A DNA stretch of 64,000 nt from Paragonimus westermani. Lineage: Eukaryota > Platyhelminthes > Trematoda > Plagiorchiida > Troglotrematidae. The notes below the pieces were generated by a model. It was not told the origin of the DNA and did not search any database. It saw nothing but the letters and a program-made list of their open reading frames with translations. The stretch spans positions 1 to 64,000 of the forward strand of contig QNGE01000110.1 of NCBI GenBank assembly GCA_008508345.1. Reading direction: 5' to 3'. Within the stretch, counting starts at the first letter, position 1, and every line of letters starts with the position of its first letter. Below, one piece after another: positions 20,685 through 34,400 of the stretch. The position numbers and the translations under genes are program-made.

Positions 20685-23600
20685 ATGTATTCCGCGACTT
20701 CGTTTCAAGATGAGCAACTCTGATTTTGTGCTTTCTTCTTGAAGGTGAGAACCAGATGCTTCCTCTTTGTCAGAGATGCAATCAAAATTGAGGTTTGCTC
20801 TGTGACATGCCAAACCACTGGCGACTTCACATTTGTCTCGGATGGAGCTGTATGTTCAGCACGCAAGCAATCCACAAATTGCTGGTGACAGTAATCTTGT
20901 GCAATTGGTATACCCTCAGCATAAACTACCATACTCTTCCAAGTGTATCTCGAACAACTCAGCATGCCAGTATTATATGATTACGTATCACTGCGTATCA
21001 AATCAGTTGTATATGTTTAATCCATTCCCCCATTCCTCATGTACTAAAGGGCGTTATGTTATTAAAGTCTCTTTGAATATGAACAAAAGTTTGCTGATTA
21101 CATAACCAATATGGGTTAGGTTTTGCCGGCCACGACGTGACACCAGAAGGTTCATTCTAAAACGTTGCACCCAATTGACACCCTTTTCAGCTTTTAAACA
21201 GGAGGTAATTGAATCCAAGTCAGCCAGCTCGTTACGTCAGCAAATGATTAGTGTACTCTGAGTAAAGCCTTTCCTAAACAGATAATACCTGTACGTTTCA
21301 AGTTTTTCACAGTCACAATAGCGCTTCATCATTCCCAGGTCAGACGGTGAAATGGTAATGGTTGTGGCAAATAAAAACGTTTGCATTACTTAGACAGATC
21401 ATTTAAAAGCCCGTAGGTTAGCTTGTTCAAAACTCAAGGTCGACATCTGTGTTAACACTATGTTAGATTTGCTCGGCTGGACATTCCACGAATTGGAAAA
21501 TGACCCTTCTTTTTGTTTGATCCGATTAGGTTAAAAATGTAACATGCAGTTTGTAGACATGTTTTACTTCATTGACGTTATTCTATGGTATAATCTGCAA
21601 CATTTTACATATCTGTTTTCTTCCAGACAAGATTTTTCATTACAAATCAAGGCAATTCACTTTGGCGCGTTAGAATTTCCACGTTAGAATCTTTGATGTG
21701 ACAGTAAGATCGCGATGTGTTCAACCAACCAGTAAGGACAACCAATCTTAATTAAAGCATATCGCATTGGCTACAGTGATCGAGGAAGTGCTATGGGTTA
21801 TTCGAGAGATGCCAACAGCTTTGCTTAATAAGAACGGGGTTGTTAATCGAAGTGGAACACACATCATCTGACCCTGTTCCTATAAATTCACCAAAGTGCG
21901 CGCTGTATTGGTTCTTCTGACAAGCGGGTGGTTGCCACTTGTTAGGGTGTCTGTGGATCCCATGTTCGATAAAAGCGACTTTTGACATCACGATATAATT
22001 CAAGCTGTAGTGTTAGAGTGAACTAGTTTTGAATACACTTTCATCAGTTCTGTAACGTGCGTTGCTGGTGGACGCAAGTACAATCGCATCAGTCCCGAAC
22101 TACGCAAACTTTTCATCAAGGCACTCGAAAGAAGCGGTAAGCAGCAAACGATTGCCCTTCTCAGTGGAACCAATTGAAATACAGATTACAAGTGGCTTCA
22201 TGTGGATTGTATCAATAACGAAGTCCAGTCTCGTAAAGGACAGAGAAACAATATTCTAACGAAAACGGAGGTCGATATGATGCTGGTGTGGTTTTCCGTG
22301 GACCCAACGATTACAGTGCAGTTTTTAAGATTGCACGTCAAAGCTGAGCTTGAAAAGGAGTTATCAAACACAACGATTAACCGATAAGTCGGTGGCCGTT
22401 GTACAACTGTTAGGGGACTGTGTCACGTGCCCGTTGGCATGAATTGAAATAAGAGTGGAATTGCGGTGACTGTTTGCTTACCGAATGTTTTGCAAATTCA
22501 AGGACTATTTGCTGGACGGATAAGGCGAACTTCAGCTTATTCTAAACGAAGTCTATGGAAAGTTTACTGGAAGGAAAACCGCGACACATCTCTGTAACAA
22601 ATAGCCGAGGCGTTATTCTTCATTTGCCTGAAGGTATGGCATTAAGCTTGATAGTAAACCATACAACGGGGAGCATCCAGCAGCAGCGATTGGAAGAGCT
22701 GACCACAAACCCTGCTAGATTAGGTGTAAATCAGTATATCCGTGTCAGACATTGTGCTGGTATGCGAAAACGCACCGTGTCACGTTCATCTGGAAAGTGT
22801 GGTTTCTGAGGAGTTATACAAAAGACAACTGTTTCATTGGCACCTAATTCACTGGTGTTGAACCTAACAGAAAATGCCTGAATCACGTTAAAAACATGAG
22901 TTAAAAAGCAATCACAAGTGCATCACAAGTGAACCACAGACGATGATCGTCAACGTGTGCAGAGTCAACAGAGAAGTATTAGTCATTTCTGTTATGTGCG
23001 ACGTCAGCGGAGATATACGCTAACTTTGTTGGTTATGCACAGAGGTTCTGTATACAGACGGTGAACGGTGAAACGATGAGCCGTAAATATACATCTCCTC
23101 AGTAAACGAGCAATGCTCTATTCAGAGCAATCAGAAACTGTTTTTGTACTTCCTACTTTTTGGAAGTTGGCTCTGATTAAACTAATGCTCGGCACATGAG
23201 TGTGTCCAGATTACCTCAGATTATGAAAAATCGAGCTGTCCAAATATTCCAGATAATCTGATGTTCCATGTTCGCGATTGAAAATGGGTAGGTTCAGACG
23301 TCTGATATATGAGACTCAAGCCAGCTGCTCACAAAACTCAATTGATTCCTGCTAACGCTCCTACAAACGCGGTATTTTAATATAAAACGAATTGCAACCA
23401 CCCCCAGATACTCAATTTACTGTTAACATGAAATCTCAGACGGAACTCACCTTTAGTCTACTTTCATCTACTTAGATGGAAACCACTATCCAATTTTCTT
23501 CACTATGCGGACTATTCACAAGAAACACCACAAATAAAAGCTCGGCATTTAAAATCAGGCACTATCTCAGCCTCTTCATTTTCTCTCAGGTTTTACTGAA

Positions 23601-25200
23601 CAACGTTAAGGTAAAGTCCCTATACCAACTTGCAGCCCTACTTCGGAATGACTACAGCGTACGAACTTTGATAGTTTGAACTCTAGTAAGTTTTTGAACT
23701 CAACACACTCGCAATTTGTTAGTTTTTGACGTCAAAGATAAGATTTTTCGGTCATCAACAAGAGCTTTATAAATATTGTTTTATTCAGATATGCCCTGGT
23801 TCAACATCATAGAAATGGAAACGTTCACAACTACCGACTAGCCCCTTGCAGTCAAAATTCGTATTGAGAAACTGCGTATTATTTAAATTAAATCTCATAA
23901 TTAGTAAAATGCGTGCATTTCATCATTTAACAAACTTTGTCCAATCGGCTTACAGTGAAACCTCGGCGTACACCGCAGCACCGGGGATCAGTCACAACCT
24001 TGAGAAAAATTCGCAAATGGCGACGTAAATTGAAAACTGCGTTTGAATAGCAAAGAAATATCTGGTGTTTCTCGAAGGAATCAACATTCATCCAAACACT
24101 ATTCTTTTCTTTCCATCCTTCACTTTTGTCCTATTTGAAATCGTACTTTTTCTTCTCAATGCTGAAACCGAAGAGCAATAGGCTTGGAGGCTAAAAGAAT
24201 AAACAGTTGTTGAATAGCATCACACTCTTCAAATTTCACAAGGGTTACTCAACTTTCTTTCCGCCGATCCAGCTTTTACCCGGAAGCAATTGGGGAGACA
24301 GGATGATTGGGAGTCTGCAACCTCATTCAATCTTATATTCGTCAGTATACTTGTAGTTAAATGAACACGCTGCCTCGCTATTTGCCCTTGAAAGTTGCGA
24401 ACAGATTCAACTTTCTGACTTTGTGTTACGAACAAGGAGTGTAGAAATGTACTCAAATAACCCTAATGAATAGTATGTGTAGGTGGCTACATACTTCTGC
24501 GATCAATAATTCAAACCGAATTTGACCACTTCTTATGTTGCAGACGTCTCCATGTACTTTTGTTCATGACCTGTGAAAGTGCATGTGTATGTTCTATTCA
24601 TAAACAAGTACAGTTCGTTAAAGCAGGTGAAATTTTCCAGTCAGTGACGATATGCAATTTCATTACGAAAGAAAAATGACCAGATTTATGTGGCAGGACC
24701 AAACGTCCCAAAGTGTAGATGTCAGTCGCAGAATTCCAATATACTGGTCAAATTGTCTATCCCGAAGAAGAACAATGAATTCCAACGATACAGGCTCTAG
24801 AACCTGTCGGCGGGGCATATCTTTGTCCATGTTCTTATACCACTTACGGATTCCAAATGGGGCAAAACTAGTATATAGCTTTCTTTGAAAGATGTCCGAA
24901 AAGCCTATGTGGAAGCAAAAGCTTAAATATGCTTTAAATGTTATCCAGTTGATAGTAATCAAACCTGTCTGCCGTATTTCAGTGATTTAAGGACATCCTC
25001 ACTAAGTGTTTGGATATAACCTTTCCTGTTACGAAATTGAGTAATATGATAGACCTGTTCAATGAACATTGATCGCTACAACCTCCCAGAATTTCCCTGT
25101 GTCAGTTTATGTAGTCTGCTGTTCACAAATGTGTGTTGTCTGATCACATTGCTTTTTCCTATCGCAATTAGGTAATAGTGCAACTTAATGCTGTTATTAA

Positions 25201-25230
25201 TGCCTGTCTGCCTGCCTGCCTGTTTGTTTG
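25201..25230. repeat. Short tetranucleotide repeat (TGCC/TGTC/TGTT units)
   Basis: About seven consecutive TGNN units, mainly TGCC with TGTC and TGTT variants. It is a short, impure microsatellite. Confidence 0.6.
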
Positions 25231-26540
25231 CTAAACAAGGAATTGGTTTTTATATTAGCTAGTTGTCCCCTTTTGTTTCAAACAAGCAACGCCCAGAAAT
25301 CACTTGCAGTAAAACTTGTCCTCTAACTACGCTAGCTATACCTCAAACTTTGGATTATCTTGGAATCATGATACGATACTCAGCTGACTATCCAGATTTA
25401 TCGTCTACAAAATAGTGTGCCGGCTACATCTTCCACATCAGTAGAATATGTTAATAGTAATATTTTCAAAGAACCACGTGCCTCTTACGATCAAGTAGAA
25501 TATATTGAATTCAAGAGCGGCGGAAGTTATTGAAGGGAGCTTCGGAAGTCGTGTGGTAATAAAATTCGGGAAACACGCGTAACTAAAAATGCCGAAGTGA
25601 TCTGAATATTATTTAACGTGGCTGCCGTTACATATACTCTTCAGTAAGTATCGTACTTGTTTGAATGTCCCCTTCCGTGTGAACTTCTTAAGATGAATCA
25701 TACAGTTGTGCCACATTGGTCGCAGGTCGATTATTATTGCAGACTATTTTTGTCGTTCTAAGAATTGTAATCCCCACGAAGTTGTACTTATGAAATATTG
25801 AAAAAATGAACATGTGCCAATGCTTTCTGAAACACGTCAAATATTCTAAAATTTATCATACGACCAGCATCTTAATAACATGTAGGAAGCACATACATGA
25901 CTACAGTACATTCCGAACGTAATATGTGGATACTATGTGTAAAAAAAATACCCGCGTCACCTTAAATGTAGTGTGTACTTAACGAAACTGAACTGCAGAA
26001 TTACCCCTTGAACGATTGCGGGACGTTATAATGCGCCTATGGAAGTTCAAGGAGTTCAAGGGTTGAAGGCCACAGCATTGATTTTGTTCTTATTCTTTTG
26101 CATAGATTTAATTAACATTCAATGACACACTACGCAAAAGTGAATGATAGAAAGCTGGAAGTATCAATGTATAGCATTTTATCTGATTGCAAACATACCA
26201 TGTCCTCTTGAAGTTTCTAGGGAGAGCTGAAGTGTCACATTTTGAGTTGCGCGAATTATTTATGAGGCCAAATTGTTGTCGGCGTATGAACATCCAATTC
26301 GTCCGAAGTATCTCGGAAACAAAAGTCGCAACTACTGGACTACACGCGGAATCCCCCCATTTGTCTTCTTTCAAGAACAGGCTTCAGTGGAGCATAGCTG
26401 CGTGACACTACGAAGTGACATACTGATATCATGAAACGAACCAAAGAAATCACGTATATGGATTAAAAATTTTATACCAATTTCAGTTCGCTTTTTTGCA
26501 AGGTGTCGCCTAAATAACATTTCATCAACTCACGTTGAAG

Positions 26541-26599
26541 CCTACACCGGGAAGTGCTCTTTGCTTAGAAAATTCTGCAACCCACTTCACCAGTGTAGG
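26541..26599. repeat. Imperfect hairpin, arms of about 16 bp
   Basis: CCTACACCGGGAAGTG (26541-26556) pairs with CACTTCACCAGTGTAGG (26583-26599), allowing one extra base and one mismatch near the middle, around a 26-base loop. No neighbouring gene suggests a role. Confidence 0.45.
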
Positions 26600-28434
26600 T
26601 GACCAGCGACCCCTGTAAATTCGTGAATGTAATGTGTAGCAGTATGGAGCGTTCCAAACGAAACATTTAATACTTAGGTAGCAGAAAACACTAGAACTAG
26701 TTATGCAACGTCTTTCGTAATCGTATACATCGTCAGCTATGGAGAATAACTAAAAGAAACCTCTCATTTGTGGAATAAGAGTGGGTTCATATAAAATAAA
26801 TTTGGACCTGTTATTCATGTCAGTAAATGCTCCAGGTTAGCCATTTACGTTCAAGATGATCACCACAAATTTGCTTTTGTCTGGCAAAATTCAGTATCAA
26901 TTCAATTCAATATCAAAATTCATATATCACACTAAAAAGCATCCGGGTCAATCTAAACCATAATTATGCCCACCTATAACCAAGAAAACCAAAACGCTGG
27001 GCAGACGTCAAACGTTTGGGATAGACTGGACGCTTGAGTGATCCATCAAAATCCTGCCGAAGTAGAATGTTTATTAAGGCAAATTAACCTCCGCTCCAAT
27101 TGCGAATGTAATTCGTGTCTGCATAAACTCGTCCTGATTTCCATAGGATGAATTGTCCCATTTTTGTCTTTCGTTTCAACCAGTGTATCATCAACAGAGT
27201 AAAATTAGGAATGTATTATTGCCGATGCAAAATCTTCAACAACAGTGAAACGCTGGCAGTTTTATATCAACAAAGCATTGAAAGGTTAGATAGTGAATAC
27301 GTTACATTCCACTTCTGGAAACTAGTTTGGTACACATAAAAAAGCATGGTAACTGGTAAGGTTGAAAGTAGTACTGCAACCAGACCATTCTGACCGCCAG
27401 TGCAGACTTATCTAGTGTACTGAAGACTAGCTGTTAGGCTTCGTAATTCACTTGTGCCACACTTATTTTGTATTTTATGTGAGATTTTTCTCCGTATGTC
27501 TAAGGTAAAACCGCTACGACCACTACATACAGATCTGCTTTATAGGGTGTCCTAGGGGAATGATTCACTTATATTCGGCTTCACCGGTTTCTGTTGGATT
27601 AGAGAACATGTGCGGACATGAAAGTATCCAAACAGCACGATTCAAGCGTTTGTGTTGATAGTAATTTCATGATCACTGATCTTTTTATCAGCATTCAATC
27701 ATTTTCAAGAGTAACTGTAACTTGTCTATTATCGTACAATGCACTGAAAGAGATCAGTTTGAAAAGTACTGTTCTGCTGAATGAATCTTCTTTTGACCAT
27801 CAGTTTACGCCATACTTTCATCTGAGGCTTTGCATGACCCACTTAGTTAGAAAGTCTTTTGAAACACTTATCGTTGTGAATTGTCAACGTAATGCTGTAG
27901 TGCATGTTAGTCATCAGCGTTTTAAGGACCATGAAATAAGCTCTCACGCATAACAAAATTAAACCAGCCGAAACATATCATGATGTCAAGTATGCACTGT
28001 ATGTCCGTCACACGTCAGATTTGTTTCTGTAGTTTGAGAACAACCTTTTAGTCCAGGTCCGCAATAATTCAAACGAATCAGGCTGTAAATTCGTGAGTAG
28101 AGTTTCATATAGAAGAGTGGTGAAGGATTTGGTTGATATGCTGAACGTCGTTTAAAATTAGACACTGATTTTGTGTTCGCACAGACTGTTCATCCAGGCA
28201 CCTCTATATAAAACACTACACTCAAGGTTCTCTGCTTTTCGTGCTCTCAAGTGAAAAATCCTCTTGTCGAAACTAGGATTGCAGTTCCAGCCGCACTGTT
28301 TTCAGATAGAAATGTTGACCAAATCACCACTAGCATCAATCTGAACCTGACCAAATTATCAAAACGCAAGATCATCGACCGGGGTTGATTAGACAGTTAC
28401 TACATCTCCTTCGGGTCGCGCTATTGCGAGGCCA

Positions 28435-28493
28435 GCTACACAGCCTAGTTGTCTGGAGGCAATCCCGCCCGGAGTTCAACTCCTCGTAGTAGC
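28435..28493 (+). other. tRNA-like A-box/B-box fragment, possible SINE head
   Basis: CAGCCTAGTTGT at 28441-28452 agrees with most positions of the internal pol III A-box (TRGCNNAGYNGG). GAGTTCAACTCC at 28472-28483 resembles a B-box and T-arm. GCTAC (28435-28439) can pair with GTAGC (28489-28493) like a short acceptor stem. The piece is too short, and the T-stem has a mismatch, so it is not a functional tRNA gene. A tRNA-derived SINE head or a decayed tRNA is possible; chance is not excluded. Confidence 0.25.
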
Positions 28494-31400
28494 AAGGTTG
28501 TGGTATGACGTAACAATAGTAAATTGCGATTTGAGCAGTGAATGGTGTGAAACTATATGTGGTTCTAAAACCATGAGAAATGGTCATTTCTGGAACATCC
28601 GCAGTATTTGTTAACGGCATGGTGATGGTAGCTTATCAAGGGTTGCTTTATTAAAACTTTTGCTTTGAAAATTACAGGTGGAACTGCCACAAATCAACCG
28701 CCAGATTTCCGGATGCACGGGGTTTATTTATGTCATACGCGAACCATGGATGCTTCGAGTGTAAGTTGGTGAACTGAGTCTGGTTGCGAAGTAGGAGTAA
28801 TTATTGATCGGTTGGATGCTTGTGGACTGTCCTAATTTACTGGTGTCTCGAGGTTAATTCCGTTGGGATAACCCAGTGACACTGATATCCTAGGCAACGA
28901 ACGTAACTACGTCTCACTATTGAAAATCCTGTCACGATAAATTATATACGACTTATTTGGTTGTCAACATATGTATGCTCAAAACTTTACGTTCCATTTA
29001 TGAACGGTAGGCAGCAACACCATACTGCTATCTTTTCGGCACAGTCTGATTCTACTACTGCTCGAAGATCGTATAGTTTTCTGTCTAGAAAGGCGAATGC
29101 CGTATGTTACTCCGCATTAACTTGATTCCGAACTATTGTAAAATGTTCGCACACCAAGTCCCGCATACAACTTATTTTCACTTTACGCAGAACACAAGTA
29201 GTGAACCAAACATACTAACTTCTTGAAACGTGAGTTGAAATGGATTTCATTTATTGATCAAGAAGGAGGTCCTATCAGAGATATCAAACGTAGCTGTACT
29301 CTTTTATTTCGTAAATGTAAATCACTCGAGTACATTTAATACGCCGGTAGTGGTTACTCCTATAACGTTGGTTAGTTAGCCTCTAAAAATTCGGATTATT
29401 GTGAAAAACCTAGTGGAACTGCATTTAACTTTATTTCTACTTGCAGAGTATAAGGCTAATTATCCACTGCACGTCTCGAGTGAAACCGGAAGCTCTTTTT
29501 GACTCAACATATGAGCTTTAGTGGACAACTTACCACGAACATCCAACCGAACGACTTGTTTGTCCTATCCCTATCGTATATTTCCAACATTCTTTACTGA
29601 CATCTTTCAGTCGTAGACGTCGCCTCGCGATAAGCATATAGTTCTCAATCCAGACTGATGCGATTACACTAATCGCGTATGTTTGATATAAAGGCTCTGA
29701 AATTGCTGTTCCTTTTAAGTATGTTTCGCACATCATTCGTTCGATTGTATTCGGTCCAAACCACACAACTTTCCAATACTGAGTGTTGAGAATATTCGCA
29801 TAATTTCAACCTCTTTCGGGCAAACTGGAGTTACTTGTTAATAGACCCATAACAGTGTTCCTACGTAGTAATCTAGCTTATCTCATAAAGGCGGAATGCT
29901 CTCAGGTATGCTTTCCATTAAGCTACACTTGCTAGCCTTGATCAATATCCCTTATAAAACAAAAAACAGCCCGAGTGCGAATGTCATTTAAAAGTGGCCT
30001 CAGGCATGTCCAGAAATTGCGTTGGAATCATGAGAAATTGGCAATGAAGCATTGTTATTGTAAATATTTCGGAGTAAGTGTAACATAAATCCGGTTTATA
30101 GTCCCTAGGGTGGTTTGATTTTAGTTTCTATTTACGCCCTTCCGGCACACCCAGCAGTCAGCACAAAGTCAGATGAATTTATTCGCTCAGCAATGGAATT
30201 TTCAGTAATTCTTCGGGAGGATTCCAGCGGTTAGGCTGTGAAACATTTGGTCACAATCTGTACAAGCTTGCGTTTGCCCAAGGGGCCGTATTTCATTTTC
30301 CCTTTAAAGAGACAACCGGCAACAACTGTGAATTATTGTAGCAACAAAAAGTAAACAAGTATACTATTGTTGTCGTGATAGTTCACACGAGAAGGCGGCG
30401 GCTAATAATTCTTAAGAGTTTGCGTGCACTTCTTGCATAAGTATCTACGGCATTTATTATCAATTAGAATCTGGTTCTTTTGTCCAGTTAGATGATGAAC
30501 GCAGTCAACATGAACCTCAACCAAGCATAGTGAGGGCATAGAAATGTGTTTCTTTTCTCGGACAAAGCGGAATTTTAGCGGGCTGTAAATAAATTTCCGC
30601 GCAAATTTTGCAACGGTAGTTTGTGAGGTATGTTTTGCATAGGAAAACACCCTAGTGAAAGTTGGACCAAGTACAAAGCAGCGAAAGCGAACAAAGATGA
30701 CGTCTTAATTACTGAAAATACACGTTTTGACATTGTAGTTTGACGCTAGAGAAGAATATGACTTGTTACTAGAGTTGCACGAAATGATGAATCAGTAAAG
30801 TCGAATCAATGATAACTAGTGTGCTGGATTCAACCAGTTAGGAAAGATAACTGCGAGTAATCCGGACTCTGGATGGATTCGAAAAGGCGAAAGATTCATC
30901 ATGATTGCTCATGGTGATAGAGTATTCCAGATGGAAACGCTGAAAAAAATCCTGCTCGTGCAGTTAGTTTTCTGAATCATTTGATGGACTTCGAACGACA
31001 CAGTGGGTTGAGAGGGTAACTGAGTTTTCATTCTGGGTTTGTGGCTCATACAGTGGAGAAGTTACTCCTGGGCAAGCTGTATCTGGTGCTGGTGTTAATT
31101 GGCTCCAATTGCGGGTATTTTACGATATGACCTCTTAGAAACCCACCTTAAAAGTTCTTTAATGGCACTACTGAATGAACTCACCAGCAGTCAGCTTGAT
31201 GCACTTCGGTTGTGCACAAAGATGTCGTGAGTTATATTTAGGGTCCGAGTTTGTAAGACTAAAAATGAAAGGGGGCACAGAACGCCGTTAAAAAAAGCCA
31301 TGATATGTGAGCGGACTCTTGTATATTTATAGTTTATGCTCATATGCGTCATTTCCATCAGCGACTGTTAGGTTTTCACTGTGTGACAATTTCGACCATT

Positions 31401-34400
31401 GCGCAATTGATGAACTATTCGCTAAACCTGAACAGTACAACTTCACAGCAGTTTATAAATTAGTTGGTAAATAAATAGATCGCACGCGGTAAATGGGGTT
31501 CGGACCATAATGACTTTCATTATACAAATTTGTGATTTCAGATTTGGACAGTGGGGTAAGTGAATTCCTCGTTACTACATCCCTATTACGACCACTATTG
31601 CGGTTGTAAGAAACGCCCGTGAAAAGGAAAGTATCACTTCTTGACATATATTGCTCTGAGGCGAGACACCAGGAAAAATGCCGTTGATATTCTTGGTTTG
31701 GCTCTATATTGAGGTCGGGAGTCTGGTGCCGATTTCACAAGTTTTTTTATGGCGAACATACAGCATTAAAGCAAGGTTTCTTGAGATGCAACAATTGTTC
31801 GTCAAAAATGAAACGTGCTCCTGCGACCTGAAAAAAATATTTCTTGAGGTCAAATAAACAAAACGTTCTGTTCGCTTTTGCGCTATTTTCGTCTAAAACC
31901 GGCTACTATTCGTTACTTGTTGAAAACAATCGAGATTCGGTGTATCTTCGAATTCTCGAGGGAAAACAGGTTGTTTTATGACAGTAGGTTTAAAGACTTG
32001 TTGCCTCACATTGTTTGGTAATATTTGAAACCGGGAGAAGACAGTGGCTGCTTGAAAAACACCCCATTGTTGTGAGGATAGAAACCATCACATGTCAAAT
32101 TCTTCTCGTCCGGATCAGATGTATTTTTGATGTGGGTGAATTTTAAGCGTTCGTGTGGAGAAATTATTGTTGGCCTGGTAACAGATCAAGACCAACATTC
32201 CCACTCCGTTCGTTTAATGCCAAAATTCTTTTGGACTCTTCTTGATTAAAAATATAAAGACCATTCGCTTACCTGCACATTTGACATAAACCCCCTGCAT
32301 TCACTTGAAAAATTTAGTTAGCCAGTAAGCTCCCCAGCCTGTCATGTTCTGCAAGTGAACTGTTGAACATATCTCTGCGACCAATGGATATGAATTGCAC
32401 ACATGAACCCGGTCGTGTGAAATGTCGCCAAATCGAACGGCTGATCTTTCACAGGTGTACGGACCCGTCAGTAATTGTTCTTCCTTGTCATGGATCTGCG
32501 ATATGTTACAACATACATAAAATACCATCTTTTGTTGTGTTTGTTAAACTAAAGAGTTGGTTGCGTGCTTCCCCTGGGCAAATCGCGTGCCCAAATGCAT
32601 CATTAGACTGCACTCGAAAAGAAAGCGGTAGTAGAAATCAATACCTTCAGAAGGATTTTCAACACAATCTGTGTTTTTAACCGTTCAGGTTCAATAACTC
32701 CTTAAGGTTGTCCATTTTCCCATTTCGGTACAAGTGGATGAATAGGTTCCGTGCACTTTTCGCGTACGGTGCAACAAAATTTCAGCCAGCAACACGGGTT
32801 ATGAATCAGAGTTTGCTTGGACACCTGGTTTGACCGTACTGGGTATTCCCGAACACGGTAACTTGTAGGTGACACGTACCAATAATGATCCTTAAAGCAT
32901 TGCCTCAGTTCTAGACGGTGAGATTTTACGTTTTTATTTTTTGAGGGGTAACTTAATCTGGACGGATGTTTTTCTTGTTTTGATAAGGGTTTTTTCGACG
33001 TGCCTCCAATAATCATCGGAACATTCATAAGGCTTAAGGGTTTTACTGATTAGTGTTGTTGAGATGCTAAGTAGCCACCCTAGAACAAATACAGTTCCGG
33101 ATTTTATGGAACCAAGTCCCAGATATTCTGAGCTTCACATGAGAATATCTCACATGCAGCAGTTACGCACTTCCAGATTGTTCATGGTTTGCTTGCTTAC
33201 TGCATAACTAAGACAGAAGCTATGATCTACCGTGTGGTAACTTGATCGCTGACTACCTTAAACGAGGATATTTGTACCCATCAGATACTATATGGCCTAC
33301 GTGGTATCGTTAACATTTTTTGTTTCCGTGGAACAGACACCATGTAATGTAATGTTTAAAATAAATCAACAACGAAATATCCGAGAGGTTTTTGAAAGTT
33401 CTGATATTACCCCGCATTTTGTTTACTGTGTGTATATCGGAGTTAGAAACATCAGGCGCTCATTTTCAACCGAATATTTATCGCGGGCAATTGAGTTACT
33501 CGTGAGTAGTCTAATTTTAATGAATTGCTACACTCAGCTTCCGGGCGATATCGACATTGGCATAATGAAGCTGGATATGTACGAGGATAGAAGTTTGAAT
33601 TTAAGCTTTTTGTCTCATGTCTAGCTCTAGCTGAGAAATTTTCACGGAAATTTCTTATACGAAATATACGCCGCTTTCACCTGACTCAAGCCTTCTTCTC
33701 CCCACAGAATTGCCAGTCGACCAATTTTGAAGGGAAACAGTGTATACTGGAGTATCATTCTTACTAGAAGTCATCAATAGTACATATCCTTGCCATGTGT
33801 CGACCGTGCTTATCACCGCACCATCGCCGTCACCCTAGGCACGACCGAAACCTAAAATGTAGATACGACCACAAACGTTTGCGAGTAATGTTCTGATTAC
33901 ATGACCGCCCCAGGGGAGTTGCAATAACCGTTCTATCGGCTCCAACCGATGACCACCCCATTAAGACCTTCATCCAACTTGAAGTCACAGAATTGTTTAG
34001 CTCGTTGAACGAAGTCTTTGGTACGATGTTCCTCGTGTTCGTCCTATCTGTTTCCTGCCTCTAAACCCCCTTGTTTACGTTTGCAAAATATACCCTAAGG
34101 TTTGAGGGTTACACTAAGTTTGCTTCAATTCTAGACTCTGCCGGGTTTTAGTGTTCGTTTGTAAAACAACTCTAGAGTACACACAAATGCAGACCATCAG
34201 TAGGTCTTTTTAAAGGCCTACCGTAGTTATTACCACTAAACCCCAGTGACTAACTGCAATGAGAAAGAAAATGTTACAGGCAGTTAATCGACAGACTTTC
34301 TTCTACATCATTCAAACTCAATTGTAGGGGCGATTTTAAATCGTACACACTGGGTGCACATAAATCCCACGCACCACATATTAGTGTGTTATATTTTTAT

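Larger units (their letters stand above)
16756..20871 (-). repeat. Right arm of 12.2-kb inverted duplication (4116 bp)
   Basis: Reverse complement of 8655-12770 with identical length and no gaps. The 16 differences fall at 20814 and, in the patch, at 20095, 20081, 20038, 20035, 20031, 20019, 20013, 20004, 19973, 19964, 19940, 19934, 19871, 19838 and 19705. The 2.9-kb inner part appears identical between arms. The inner end abuts a PLE fossil (16190-16755), and the outer end abuts unrelated sequence. Confidence 0.95.
20872..28434. other. Intergenic stretch right of the duplication
   Basis: No supported gene. Three plus frames in 22062-22809 (65, 61 and 84 codons) are crowded together and could be a decayed element, but no motif identifies it. 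A minus frame at 24229-24456 and overlapping opposite frames at 24652-24962 are also unrecognised. The region contains a tetranucleotide tract at 25201 and an imperfect hairpin at 26541-26599. Confidence 0.45.

Noticed and set aside
8655..20871. Inverted duplication as a composite DNA transposon with terminal inverted repeats
   Set aside because: The arms carry no transposase, the outer flanks show no target duplication, and arm length and content fit a segmental duplication better.
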